The notes: generated from the sequence alone by a model not told the origin. Positions 52,011 through 61,850 are shown, counted from the first letter of the stretch. The stretch: 64,000 nucleotides of DNA from an uncultured Christensenella sp. (GCA_910586245.1 CAJUFY010000003.1:124001-188000), one strand, 5' to 3'. Translations and numbers: made by a program.

Positions 52011-52769
52011 ATGTTCAGAAAAAATCTTTTCACGCAGATGATTTACCGAATCGTGTTATGTTGCGTTTCGGGGCTCGCGGTGCTTTTGACTTTCGGAATT
52101 TTTTACGCAGGCGGCACGCCGTATTCGCTTGACTGGGAATTTTTGAAATATTATACGAATATCAGCAATTATTTCGTATTTGCGGTTTCCGTCGTCGTAC
52201 TCGCCGACAACGTAAAACGGGTTTACGCGGGCGAAAAAGAAGGCTACAACCGTAAAATACGCATGTTGAAATTTATGACCACGGTCATGATTCTGGTTAC
52301 GTTTCTCGTATATCTGATCCTGCTCGGAGATCCGTTTTCCGCAGACTTCTGGCGGGACATCGGGAACCTTTGTTATCACGTGTTCGCGCCTCTAATGTTT
52401 ATTGCCGACTATTTTCTGTTTGAAGAAAAGAAGTCCGTATCCGTATTTGCACCTCTTTTCAGTATTATCATCCCGCTCGTATACGTCTGCTACGTATTTA
52501 TTCTGGGCGCGGCAATCGAAGGGTTCGAATATCCTTACTTCTTTTTGGACGTCAACGAACTCGGCTACGGCGGCGTAATCGTGTGGGTTCTGATTCTGGT
52601 CGCGGTATTCACGGTACTCGGATATCTGCTCTGGCTTTACAACAGACTTACGATCAAAGACGGAAAACTGAACGCCGATTTTAAAAATATCAAATGGTTG
52701 CGCAAACCCGAATCGAATGAAACGCCGAATCATACGGCGCCTGTAACGGAACAAAACGAAAACGAATAA
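52011..52769 (+). CDS. Six-helix membrane protein (Pr6Pr-like)
   Basis: 252 aa with helices at about 10-32, 47-66, 86-107, 119-140, 147-168 and 190-213, ending in a polar tail. YYTNISNYF near the N-terminus and GNLCYHVFAPLMFIADYFLF follow the Pr6Pr/FAR-17a-like family of predicted membrane proteins. 19 nt after the M60 gene, so probably in one transcript and perhaps involved in its membrane environment; function unknown. Confidence 0.8.
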   Translation: MFRKNLFTQMIYRIVLCCVSGLAVLLTFGIFYAGGTPYSLDWEFLKYYTNISNYFVFAVSVVVLADNVKRVYAGEKEGYNRKIRMLKFMTTVMILVTFLVYLILLGDPFSADFWRDIGNLCYHVFAPLMFIADYFLFEEKKSVSVFAPLFSIIIPLVYVCYVFILGAAIEGFEYPYFFLDVNELGYGGVIVWVLILVAVFTVLGYLLWLYNRLTIKDGKLNADFKNIKWLRKPESNETPNHTAPVTEQNENE

Positions 52770-52808
52770 AAAAACACCCGAGCGGAATGTCCGTTCGGGT
52801 ATTTTTTT
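52770..52808 (+). terminator. Terminator after the M60 operon
   Basis: ACCCGAGCGGA / TCCGTTCGGGT, 11-bp stem with one wobble and a 3-base loop, A-run before and T7 after; works in both directions. Confidence 0.9.
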
Positions 52809-52826
52809 ATTTCAAGGTTACTTGCG

Positions 52827-53393
52827 TTAACGTTTGATTCCTTTCGTTTCATCTTCGTAAATTTCCCGTTTCAATACGCCGATATACGGCAAATTGCGAT
52901 ACCGTTGGGCGTAATCCAAACCGTACCCGACGATAAACTCGTCCCCCACTTCGAAACAGGCAAAATCCGCCCGCACGGAAACGACGCGGCGGGCGGGTTT
53001 ATCGAGCAACGTAACCACCGTAAACGTTTTTGCTCCGCGGCCGATCATCAGCTCACGCAGGCGGGCAAGCGTAAAGCCGCTGTCTACGATATCCTCTACG
53101 AGAACGACGTCCCGTCCCGATACGGATTCGGATAAATCCATTTCGATTTTCGGCATTCCCGAACTCGAAGCGTTCGTTCCGTAAGAGGATACTTTCATAA
53201 AATCGATGACGACGGGCGTATGCATCGCACGGACGAGATCACAAAAAAACATCACGCTGCCCTTCAGCACGCCGATGAAAAGAGGCGCTGTGTTTGCTTT
53301 GGAAAACTTGCCGTCCAACCATGCGGCGGCTTCCTTCACTTTCCCTGCGATTCGTTCTTCCGTCAAAACGATACGGGCGATATCGGCATTCAT
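52827..53393 (-). CDS. hpt: Hypoxanthine phosphoribosyltransferase
   Basis: 188 aa. PRPP loop VVLVEDIVDSGFTL, GVLKGSVMFFCDL early loop, and DFACFEVGDEFIVGYGLDYAQRYRNLPYIGVL at the C-terminus define the HPRT family. Salvages hypoxanthine/guanine. Last of a three-gene minus-strand run with short gaps. Confidence 0.95.
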   Translation of the reverse strand: MNADIARIVLTEERIAGKVKEAAAWLDGKFSKANTAPLFIGVLKGSVMFFCDLVRAMHTPVVIDFMKVSSYGTNASSSGMPKIEMDLSESVSGRDVVLVEDIVDSGFTLARLRELMIGRGAKTFTVVTLLDKPARRVVSVRADFACFEVGDEFIVGYGLDYAQRYRNLPYIGVLKREIYEDETKGIKR

Positions 53394-53403
53394 AGTATCC
53401 CCT

Positions 53404-53904
53404 TTAAAATTCGATATTCGTTACGCCGTCCTCGATCAGATAGCACATCTCTTCGTGTTCGTCAACGCCGTCTTGAATCTGATCGAGATTCCGCTTGATA
53501 TATTTCGCCGTCGCGTTTGCAAGCAGCGTTCCGTCCGGCAAGGAAAGCGTACATTCCGCCGTAAGAAAATTACCGCTGTCTTTTACGACCACCCCTCTTC
53601 CGATCAAATCGGTATCGTAAGGAACGGGCTTGCGGAATTTGGTTTCCAACGCAACCGTAACGCCGTACGTTCTTTCATCCCCTTCCTTTGCCCAAAGCGC
53701 GCGCACGCCCAGCTCGTCGAGCATCGCGGAAATTAAACCGCCGTGCACTCTTCCCGGATAGCTTTGATGTTCTTCCCGATAACGAAACGGCGAAACGACG
53801 CTCCCGTCTTCCATCGAATAATAGAACGCGCGAACGCCTGCGGGATTATCGAGCCCGCACATCATGCACATTCTGCTGTTTTTCTGTTTCCGAACGACTT
53901 TCAT
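53404..53904 (-). CDS. PaaI-like hotdog thioesterase
   Basis: 166 aa. A short N-terminal Cys motif (CMMCGLDNPAG) then a hotdog domain with HGGLISAMLDELG (the helix carrying the catalytic acid) and FRKPVPYDTDL. Similar proteins hydrolyse acyl-CoA or aromatic-CoA esters; substrate not predictable. Eleven nt upstream of hpt. Confidence 0.88.
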   Translation of the reverse strand: MKVVRKQKNSRMCMMCGLDNPAGVRAFYYSMEDGSVVSPFRYREEHQSYPGRVHGGLISAMLDELGVRALWAKEGDERTYGVTVALETKFRKPVPYDTDLIGRGVVVKDSGNFLTAECTLSLPDGTLLANATAKYIKRNLDQIQDGVDEHEEMCYLIEDGVTNIEF

Positions 53905-53918
53905 AAAAACCCCGCGCG

Positions 53919-54725
53919 TTACAACGCAAGCAACGCGTTCATATCCTCAGAAGAAATTTCGAAATCGACTTCGGCGTTTTGCCGCATGTATTCTTCGTGC
54001 ACCGTTTTGGGAAGCGGAAGCAAACCGAGCTGCAAGCAAAAACGAATTCCCAGCTGCGGCACGCTTACGCCGTATTTCTTTGCCATCTCACGCACGTTTT
54101 CGTTCCCGGGAAGTCTTCCCGTTGCGTTCGGGGAATACGCCTCCACCAGAATATTCTGCTGTTTGCAGTAAGCGATCAGCGCCTGCGGAACGTTCCCAAT
54201 ATGGACGCAGATCTGATTAACGACGGGTTTGATTTCCGCATGCGCAAGGATATTTTGCAAATCCCCCTCGTTAAAATTGGAAACGCCGATGCTGCGCAGT
54301 TTCCCTTCTTTCTGCGCCTCCTCCATCGCACGCCAGACCGCAAGATTTTCTTCGGGATAGCGGTAACCGTCGCCCGCCATTTCGCTCCACGGCTTCGGCG
54401 CGTGAATGAGCATCAGATCGATTTCGCTCCCGATGTAAGAAATGGAATCTTCGATCGAACGTTTTGCTTCCTCGTAAGTTTTCAATTCGGCGGGAACTTT
54501 ACTCGTAATATAAAGTTCGTTCCGATTCACGCCGCACGCTTTCAACGCTTCTCCGACGCCCTTTTCGTTGCGGTAAGCCGCCGCGGTATCGATATGCCGA
54601 TAGCCGAGTTTCACTGCGGAAAGCACCGCGGTCTTTGCCTGTTCCTCCGACACCTGCCACGTTCCCAACGCAATCTTGGGAATCCGAATGCCGTTGCTCA
54701 TTTGAAAAGTTTCGTGTAAAATCAT
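53919..54725 (-). CDS. Aldo/keto reductase
   Basis: 268 aa (beta/alpha)8 barrel. Catalytic tetrad Asp and Tyr in HIDTAAAYRNE, Lys in ITSKVP, His in LMLIHAPKPW; NADPH-site segment GVSNFNEGDL. Resembles 2,5-diketo-gluconate reductase types. Substrate unknown. First gene of the run 54725 to 52827. Confidence 0.93.
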   Translation of the reverse strand: MILHETFQMSNGIRIPKIALGTWQVSEEQAKTAVLSAVKLGYRHIDTAAAYRNEKGVGEALKACGVNRNELYITSKVPAELKTYEEAKRSIEDSISYIGSEIDLMLIHAPKPWSEMAGDGYRYPEENLAVWRAMEEAQKEGKLRSIGVSNFNEGDLQNILAHAEIKPVVNQICVHIGNVPQALIAYCKQQNILVEAYSPNATGRLPGNENVREMAKKYGVSVPQLGIRFCLQLGLLPLPKTVHEEYMRQNAEVDFEISSEDMNALLAL

Positions 54726-54830
54726 AATTTCCTCCTTATTTCTGCTTCATTATAACACGATTCAAACGCTTTGTCAAAGAGAAAAAAATTGCGAATCATG
54801 CACGGGCGCATATAAAATGAAAAAGCGCTA

Positions 54831-54859
54831 TTGATTTTTGGACGCCGATTTGCTATAAT
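54831..54859 (+). promoter_or_regulatory. Promoter of the HD / TIR-NACHT-WD40 operon
   Basis: TTGATT, 17 bp, TATAAT at 54854-54859. Transcription would start near 54866, which excludes the two upstream Met codons of the frame. Confidence 0.85.
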
Positions 54860-54887
54860 GAAAAAAGAGAAACAAAACGAGGCACGT

Positions 54888-55685
54888 ATGCAACAAAACG
54901 AAACAATCCTTTCCTTCTGCGATCTGCGTTTGAAAGAACTTTGTGAATTTCATATCGAAACGCCGTTTGCGACCGGAAATCTTGCGGATCTTTTGAAACA
55001 GTTGCCTCGCACGGGGAAAGCCGTCCGCTTGCGGCGGCTGAATCTGCCGCAATTAAAGGCGCGTTCGGTTTACGAACATATTTTATCTCTTGCACAGAGC
55101 GCCGCGCTGTTTCTGCCCTGTTATCCGCAAAAACTAAACCCCGATATTCTTTCGGCACAGATTGTGTATCACGACGTAAACGAAGTGCTGCTCGGCGATA
55201 TTCCGAATTACACGGATATTAAGGAGCAACCCGTCCCGAATTGTTGGACGCAACTGAAAAAAACGGAAAAAGCAAAACGGGAACGAATTGCAAATTCGTT
55301 TTTAGCTCTGTTTGCAAACAAAGCGCAACAAAAATCGTTGCGCGCGCTAAAAATATACGGCGCGGAAAAAGATTTTTGCTATCTCCTCGATAAAATCGAT
55401 CCGATCATTGCCGTCTGGCGATACCTGTTCGTTTATCGGGATCAACTGCTTGCCAACGCCGAACAATTTATTGACGCCATGCGCGATTTTTTTGAAAATC
55501 CGATTCTGGAAGAATATACAAAACATTGCCCGATCAAAATTTTAAAGCGCATGCTTCCCGTCTTGACGGATAAAAATTCGGCGGCGGAATACTTGCGAAG
55601 CGGCAATTTACAAGAAATCATACCGTTTGAATGTTTCGAAACGTTTCAAACTTTGATTGAAAAAACGCCTTTGTTTTTCAACTGA
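54888..55685 (+). CDS. YfbR-like HD-domain nucleotidase, first gene of the defence operon
   Basis: 265 aa. HD-superfamily metal motif: His in ARSVYEHILSLAQSA, HD pair in IVYHDVNEVLLGDIPNYTD, with the late Asp probably further on. YHDxxEVLxGDxP is the hallmark of YfbR-type 5'-deoxynucleotidases; family enzymes hydrolyse dNMPs, and related HD dNTPases starve phages of nucleotides. Helical C-terminal half of about 120 residues has no clear match. Start at 54888 has GAGG five bases upstream and lies after the promoter. Eighteen nt before the TIR-NACHT gene. Confidence 0.82.
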   Translation: MQQNETILSFCDLRLKELCEFHIETPFATGNLADLLKQLPRTGKAVRLRRLNLPQLKARSVYEHILSLAQSAALFLPCYPQKLNPDILSAQIVYHDVNEVLLGDIPNYTDIKEQPVPNCWTQLKKTEKAKRERIANSFLALFANKAQQKSLRALKIYGAEKDFCYLLDKIDPIIAVWRYLFVYRDQLLANAEQFIDAMRDFFENPILEEYTKHCPIKILKRMLPVLTDKNSAAEYLRSGNLQEIIPFECFETFQTLIEKTPLFFN

Positions 55686-55703
55686 TTTTACGAGGTACTC
55701 ACG

Positions 55704-58700
55704 ATGATCCAAACAAACTACGAATATTTTATCTGTTTCCGAGGTGATGCGGGAATGGGCGGCGCGATCGCAGGAAAAGTTTACGATACGCTTTCAAACG
55801 TTTTTTCGAAAAAAGTTTTCTTTTCTTCGACGCCCAATCGTGAAAAAACGGAAAATTACCGAAACGACGAAACGAAAGCGCTTTCGGAAATCAAAGAGTT
55901 CATTATAATTCTTACGGAAAATTTTTTGAGCAAAATCGACCAACCGGATGACGAAATACGGTATGAACTGACGACTGCGGCAAAACGGAGCGACGTCGTA
56001 TTTCGCATCGTGGAACACGTTCCGCACGTTTTTCAGGCAGATAAACTTCCCATTTTAAGAGAAATCGTCGGAGAAGATGCCTTTGAAAAGATCAAGCGCG
56101 CCGAATATATTAAATATTACGGTTATATGGATTACGAACGCGCAACCGAGCCCCAAATGTGCAAATTGCTCCACTTGGACGACAGAAAATTAAGGATTGC
56201 ACGCGAACTCGACGTTGCATTGCTCAATGATCTGAACGACAAACTCAACGCGCGCAGAAAGCACAGCGGCAGTTACTACCTCGGCGAAATTACAAAAGAA
56301 CTGTTTCCTTCGCTCGGAGAAATAGAGCGCACGATCGAGCATAAATCGGGCGAAAGCGACTCCCCTTCCCTCTTTACCCTGTTAACGGAACACCACGGCA
56401 TCGATTACATCATGCTCGGCGACGGCGGGATCGGAAAAACCGTATTATTTATGGAAACCTGCGCGGCGCTGTTGCAACGGAACGTCCCCGCGCTCTACCT
56501 GCCTCTGCACGAGCTGCATGAAAAGAGCATCAAAGAAAGTATTCTCTTCGCAAACGAATCCCTGAAAAACGCGTTCTGGAACGCCCCCTATCTGGTGTTG
56601 CTGTTAGACGGTTTCAACGAAGTCGCCGAAACGCACAAAGGCGCGTTGTTGCAGGAAATCGATTTGCTTGCAAAACTTGCCAACGTACAGGTTATTATGA
56701 GTTCGCGGTTCGATCCCCGTCAATTCGATTTATCGTTTGTCGGTTTCGATATCATTCAGCTCGAACCGCTTTCCCGACGGCAGATCGAGAATTACCTCAA
56801 CGCATGTCAGCTCCCGGCTCCGGAAAACGACGACGCGTTTCCCATTTTGAGTTATCCGCTCATGCTTACCCTTTACACGAACGCAACCGCATACAAAAAT
56901 CTGCACGGTCTGCACCGCGCGTTAAATTGGCGGGACAACCCGAGTACCGCCTCTGCGATCGTCTGGAACTTTATGCAGACGCAATTGCAAAAATGCGCGT
57001 TTACAATCGGTAACCGCAAACATCTGCCCGAATACGTTTTTATACTCGAATACGTGATTCCGTACGTCGCATATAAAATGGTCAACGACGAAATTTTCGA
57101 AATCGAAAAACGGCAATTGCGCAATACGATCGGCGCGTACGTAGACGTATGCCGCAAGCGGTGGAACGGCGCGCTTCCCGAACGTTTCGACGATCTGTTT
57201 ATGGATTATCAAGACGCGGAACCGCTTGCGTACGATACGGGGCGCGCATGGCGCATTTTAACGCAGGAATTGCATATGATGCACCCGAACGCAAACGGGA
57301 ACTATACGTTTTTCCACCAGCACTTCCGCGACAGCCTTGCCGCGATTCACGTCATCAATCAATCGATCACCGAACAAGACGTTCCGCAGGAATTGCAGAA
57401 TTGGCTTCCGCAAAACGTGCTGAAACCGATCTCCGAACTGATTTCACAACAAGAGATCGACTCCCTCGTAAATAAACTCAGGCATAAAAAACTGGAGGCG
57501 CGGAATTTTTCGCTTACCAACGTACTCGGCGTTTACGAATTTCTGCACGGCAAAGATTTGCGTAAGTTCGACTTTTCGGGAATCGATTTGCGGAATATTT
57601 CTCTGCGCGATTACAACGTTTCCGGCGCACGTTTTAACGAAGCCGACGTTGCGGCAAAGACGTTTCTGCAACAGGGACACAAAGGCTCTATTTACAGCGT
57701 CGCGCTCACCCCGGACGAGCGGTATTTTATCAGCGCGTCTTACGATAACATGATTTTGGTATGGGAGACGCTGAGCGCGTCCTTTCAATCCCTTCTTTCG
57801 GGGCATTCGAACGCCGTTACCGATCTTGCCGTTCCCGACAACGAAACGGTATACAGTGTTTCGGCGGATAAAACGCTCCGACAGTGGAATCTTCTTTCCG
57901 GCGAAGAAAAAACGTTGTATACGCATTCCTGCGGACTGGAAAAATTGATTTTCTGCAACGGAAACCTCTATTTCATCGATGCGGAACGCAACGCATTTCG
58001 CCGCGACTGCCTGACCGGCAACACGGAAAAAATCTTCTCCGGCGCATCCGCTATATGCGCGTCGCACGACGGAGAAACCATCGCGCTGTTCGGAGCAGAC
58101 GGAACGCTCGCGCTGTTCAATACTTTTTCCCTGAACGTCACCGAAACAATCAACGTCGGGAAAACGGTCTCGTGCGCCGCCTTCATGCAGGAAGACGTCG
58201 GGCTGTTCTGCGGCTGCCCGAACGGCGAAGTGTTCCGATTTCATACGGAAAACCGACAGATACATCCGATCGGAAAACACAGCAAAAAGGTCTGCGATTT
58301 ACGGTTGTACGGCGATAAAATTTTAATTACCGCTTCCGAAGACAGATCGATTAGATTTTGGGATTTTGCAAACGCCCGTTTATTAAACGTTTTGACAAAG
58401 CATTACCGCGCCGTGTACGCAATCTCCGCCACGAAGCGAAACAAACTTTTGATCAGCGGTTCCGACGACAACACCATTCGAATCTGGAATACCGAAAGCG
58501 GCGCGCTTTTGAAAACGATCGAAGGATTTACCGATTGGGTCAACGGAATTGCAACAGCCGAAAATCAAGATTTATTGATGACGGTATCCGGCGACACTTC
58601 CGTGCGATTGTGGCGAAAATCCGATTTCAGCTGGCTTTACACGCTCGAAGGACATACCGACTGGGTTTACGCCTGCGTGCTCTCTGCGAATGGGAAAATC

Positions 58701-59498
58701 GCCGTAAGTTGCGCGTGCGACAAAAAAGTAATCGTCTGGAATCTGCGCGAACAGAAACCGGAAAATGAATTTACAGCGCACGACGGCGAAGTAAAAAACG
58801 TTTCTCTTACCGCAGACGGCGCGGTTTGCGCCTCGGCAGGCGCGGACGGAAACGTATTCGTTTTTCGTACCGAAGGCATCCTTCTTGATCGCTTTCAAGA
58901 AAACGGCGCGGTCTACGGCGTAGCAATCTCGCGCAATGCGGAAAAAATCGCCTACTGTACCGAAACGGGCAAACTGATCGTACGAAATCTTAGTTCCGAT
59001 AAACGATTCATTTGCATAGACCGGGCGCACGACGATAAAATTCACTGCCTTGCCGCGAATCAAGAATTTACGCGGATCGTTACGGGCAGCGACGACGCGA
59101 TCGTAAAACTCTGGAATCCCGAAACGGGAGAATGCCTTGCGGAACTTCCCGCTTTCAACAGCAAAGTCCGCTGCGTAGCATTTTCGCCCGACGGAAAACG
59201 GTTTGCCGCCGGTTCTTTGGACGGAGAAATCAAAGTGTGGGACGTTGCCTCGAACGAGATCGTCTATCGGGAAAAACGGCACTTCGGAGAAGTGCGTACG
59301 CTGCATTTTCCCGATAACAATACCATTACAAGCGGCGGAAGCGATTCGTTCATCTACGTATATCCGCTCGACGGTTCCGAGGTGCGCAAAATCAAACCGG
59401 TACCGTTGATGCCCGTAAAGGGATGCAGATTCCGCAATGCGAAATTTACGGAAGAATATTTGAAAGACGCCGTAAAAAATAACGGCGGTATTCTATAA
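55704..59498 (+). CDS. TIR-NACHT-WD40 STAND protein (bacterial NLR-like sensor/effector)
   Basis: 1264 aa. Residues 1-150: TIR-like domain (YEYFICFRGDAGMGG, KEFIIILTENFLS, DDEIRYELTTA with a candidate catalytic Glu). Residues about 215-520: NACHT/STAND NTPase with Walker A GDGGIGKT (239-246), Walker B LVLLLDGFNE (Asp302) and sensor MSSRFDPRQFD. About 615-650: pentapeptide-like FDFSGIDLRNISLRDYNVSG linker. About 655-1240: fourteen WD40 repeats, i.e. two 7-blade propellers, ending with a GCRFRNAKF closing strand. Typical plan of an immune NLR: WD40 senses, NACHT oligomerises, TIR degrades NAD or makes a signal. GAGG site 8 bases upstream. Confidence 0.88.
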   Translation: MIQTNYEYFICFRGDAGMGGAIAGKVYDTLSNVFSKKVFFSSTPNREKTENYRNDETKALSEIKEFIIILTENFLSKIDQPDDEIRYELTTAAKRSDVVFRIVEHVPHVFQADKLPILREIVGEDAFEKIKRAEYIKYYGYMDYERATEPQMCKLLHLDDRKLRIARELDVALLNDLNDKLNARRKHSGSYYLGEITKELFPSLGEIERTIEHKSGESDSPSLFTLLTEHHGIDYIMLGDGGIGKTVLFMETCAALLQRNVPALYLPLHELHEKSIKESILFANESLKNAFWNAPYLVLLLDGFNEVAETHKGALLQEIDLLAKLANVQVIMSSRFDPRQFDLSFVGFDIIQLEPLSRRQIENYLNACQLPAPENDDAFPILSYPLMLTLYTNATAYKNLHGLHRALNWRDNPSTASAIVWNFMQTQLQKCAFTIGNRKHLPEYVFILEYVIPYVAYKMVNDEIFEIEKRQLRNTIGAYVDVCRKRWNGALPERFDDLFMDYQDAEPLAYDTGRAWRILTQELHMMHPNANGNYTFFHQHFRDSLAAIHVINQSITEQDVPQELQNWLPQNVLKPISELISQQEIDSLVNKLRHKKLEARNFSLTNVLGVYEFLHGKDLRKFDFSGIDLRNISLRDYNVSGARFNEADVAAKTFLQQGHKGSIYSVALTPDERYFISASYDNMILVWETLSASFQSLLSGHSNAVTDLAVPDNETVYSVSADKTLRQWNLLSGEEKTLYTHSCGLEKLIFCNGNLYFIDAERNAFRRDCLTGNTEKIFSGASAICASHDGETIALFGADGTLALFNTFSLNVTETINVGKTVSCAAFMQEDVGLFCGCPNGEVFRFHTENRQIHPIGKHSKKVCDLRLYGDKILITASEDRSIRFWDFANARLLNVLTKHYRAVYAISATKRNKLLISGSDDNTIRIWNTESGALLKTIEGFTDWVNGIATAENQDLLMTVSGDTSVRLWRKSDFSWLYTLEGHTDWVYACVLSANGKIAVSCACDKKVIVWNLREQKPENEFTAHDGEVKNVSLTADGAVCASAGADGNVFVFRTEGILLDRFQENGAVYGVAISRNAEKIAYCTETGKLIVRNLSSDKRFICIDRAHDDKIHCLAANQEFTRIVTGSDDAIVKLWNPETGECLAELPAFNSKVRCVAFSPDGKRFAAGSLDGEIKVWDVASNEIVYREKRHFGEVRTLHFPDNNTITSGGSDSFIYVYPLDGSEVRKIKPVPLMPVKGCRFRNAKFTEEYLKDAVKNNGGIL

Positions 59499-59501
59499 AA
59501 T

Positions 59502-59524
59502 AAAAGCGGCTTATCGCCGCTTTT
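59502..59524. terminator. Bidirectional terminator between the convergent defence genes
   Basis: AAAAGCGGC / GCCGCTTTT with a 5-base loop and a U-tract on the plus side. The stem overlaps the last codons and stop of the minus-strand gene. Confidence 0.85.
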
Positions 59525-61709
59525 TTGATTCGTCAATCACGTATCCGAGCACGTGAAACTCTTCGTATAATCGATCCAAATCCATATAATCGTAAGCATA
59601 CAGATCTTTTAATTGCAAAATACTCTCGTCCCTTTCGGACACTGCTTTATCAAAATCTTTTTCGGGATACAACAATTTAAACTTAAAGCGTATCAGACTG
59701 TCGAGCCCCCGATACGTCGTGACGCAAGCGTGCCGTTTGCGTTCGTTATCTTGATGAACGACTTCCCGCACCGTTTTTCTGCTCTCTTGATCAATCTTTA
59801 CGCTGATTTTCATTTCCGATTTTTTCATTTGTACGTAGTCGTAAAGAATATATAACGCGTTCCAACGGGAATGCTCTATAAACGCCAGGACGTTGGAAGA
59901 TTCCGTTTTGAAAAAGAACGAATAATCGCAGTATTGATCTGCCTTTCCGCTGTTCACGTACTTTTCGTTGAACTTTGCTTCCGAAATTCCGACGTCTTCC
60001 GGATTCTTTCGTTTTCTCATCGAAAATCCCAACATGTGAATTTTAAACGGAAGATTGAATGCATGATAAAGATTCGAATATTGTTTGATAGTTTCCAGTT
60101 TACTCCACGCCTCTATCATATAAGCTCTGTTTTGGTGTGACGATAAACATTTATCGACCAACTTGCGCTTTTCCTCGCCCGAAATTTTCTCGTCTTGCGC
60201 CGCCGACAAGCCAAGCGAAGTTTCATTCACGTGCTTGTACAAAAGATTAATTCTCTGTGCGAACCCGGTCAGTTCGTCGTTGACGATGCAGTCGTGCGTA
60301 TAAAAACTTTCATCGTTCCCGAAATAGAGCACGGAACTTTCGCGGCAAGACAAATTCTCGCCGTTTTTATTTTTTGCGCGTACAAAAATTTTATAATTGC
60401 TTTCGTTTACCAGCAAATGTTCGAGTGTCCGCGCATACGAAGCGTCTGCGATATCATCGTCCAGCGAAACGATAAAAAACGTATACGAATTTTTATGCAC
60501 CAACGAACGCATCTTCTGCTTCGCCGCAACCGAATGTGCGTCAAGCGGCTTCGAATCGTCTAAATCGCAAATCGGTTCGGGCACGGGAAAATCGCTTTCG
60601 AGAAACGCTTCTTTGATTTCGTATTGAAATCTCGTCAGAGTATCGTTGTGCAAACTCGTTTCTTCTTTATCGAATACGTAAAAGTGAATCGGTTTTGAAA
60701 CGAGTTCCCCATTTTGTTCCGCAGCAAACTGAAACTGCATGGCGCACATACGGAACATTTGACGGTTCACTTTCCCGAATCCCACAAACACGACGTTGAT
60801 TTCTTTTCCGTCGCAAACCGTACAGTTCGGACGATAAAAATCCCGCGGAATGAACTTCGTAAGCGGATACTCCCACACGAATTGTCGTGCGATCAATTCG
60901 TATTTTCCGAAGCAAGAAATAAACGCACGCGAATTTTCGTCCGCTTTCGCAATAAATTCATCCTTGAAAAATTTTGTTTCTTCCTGATTCACTTCAAAAT
61001 GCAGAAACAAAAATTTTTTATTCCTGCGTTTTAATTTGGAAAAGTATTCGATGATTTTGAAAAACGGCTGTCCGCTGTCGCGAAACACGATAAAATGGCG
61101 TTCCCGAAGCCGAGCGAATACGCCGAACAATTTCGAATTAAAACCCGAACGCCATACGCAATAACCTTCTTTTAAAAGTTCGGCATACCGTTTCCGCGAA
61201 ACGCCGACGCCCCACATCATGCAGTTCTTATTCGCTTTTAAATATTTTAGCGTGCTTTCGGAATCGCCGATCAGAATATCGCAATCCCGAAAACAAAACC
61301 GTATTTTGCGCAAAAAATTGTAAATTCTCGCGCTGAAAAAACTCGCGACGCTTAAAATCACCGTTGCAATGCTGATCGTAAACGTCAAAATATAATCTGC
61401 ATAAAAAATAGGATATTCCGCAGCGATCTGCCGCATCGCAGGAATAAAAGAAGAAATTTTAAAAATAAACACGTCAAAAGCGGAAGAAACCAAATTGAAA
61501 CAGTAATAAAAATCAATCTCGTCTCCCCGATAGATTCCGGTAATCAATAAAAGCGCATAAATGAGAATTACCGAAGGAACGAAATAAATGAGATGTTTTT
61601 TTGAGATGAGTTCTTTTTCCTTACGCAACGTATGCCACATGGTATATACGATGAATACGGCAGTCACCGTTGCAAAAATCAACAACAAAATTCCCGCGGT
61701 AAAAAACAT
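59511..61709 (-). CDS. Membrane protein with Rossmann-like and C-terminal RyR-like domains
   Basis: 732 aa. Helices at about 3-25, 42-62, and 105-128 with a possible re-entrant segment between (about 75-98), resembling a channel-like module; then two TrkA-N/Rossmann-like segments (DCDILIGDSESTLKYLK about 150; EINVVFVGFGKVNRQMFRM about 310). The C-terminus (about 620-732: EHSRWNALYILYDYV, RKRHACVTTYRGLDSL, YDYMDLDRLYEEFHVLGYVI) follows the RyR-repeat pattern of bacterial proteins linked to ion channels and TIR systems. Convergent with the TIR-NACHT gene, 12 nt apart. Plausibly an ion-flux effector of the same system; unproven. Confidence 0.68.
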   Translation of the reverse strand: MFFTAGILLLIFATVTAVFIVYTMWHTLRKEKELISKKHLIYFVPSVILIYALLLITGIYRGDEIDFYYCFNLVSSAFDVFIFKISSFIPAMRQIAAEYPIFYADYILTFTISIATVILSVASFFSARIYNFLRKIRFCFRDCDILIGDSESTLKYLKANKNCMMWGVGVSRKRYAELLKEGYCVWRSGFNSKLFGVFARLRERHFIVFRDSGQPFFKIIEYFSKLKRRNKKFLFLHFEVNQEETKFFKDEFIAKADENSRAFISCFGKYELIARQFVWEYPLTKFIPRDFYRPNCTVCDGKEINVVFVGFGKVNRQMFRMCAMQFQFAAEQNGELVSKPIHFYVFDKEETSLHNDTLTRFQYEIKEAFLESDFPVPEPICDLDDSKPLDAHSVAAKQKMRSLVHKNSYTFFIVSLDDDIADASYARTLEHLLVNESNYKIFVRAKNKNGENLSCRESSVLYFGNDESFYTHDCIVNDELTGFAQRINLLYKHVNETSLGLSAAQDEKISGEEKRKLVDKCLSSHQNRAYMIEAWSKLETIKQYSNLYHAFNLPFKIHMLGFSMRKRKNPEDVGISEAKFNEKYVNSGKADQYCDYSFFFKTESSNVLAFIEHSRWNALYILYDYVQMKKSEMKISVKIDQESRKTVREVVHQDNERKRHACVTTYRGLDSLIRFKFKLLYPEKDFDKAVSERDESILQLKDLYAYDYMDLDRLYEEFHVLGYVIDESKKRR

Positions 61710-61850
61710 TGATTTCCTCTTTTATTACGAATTCTTATTCAGTATAACACAGCTTTTCACAAAAATCAAGAGCGAAAAACTTTTTCTGAAAACAGCGTAA
61801 AAATCATTGCTTTTTTTTAGAAATTCATGTAAAATAATGCTGTCGTTCAT

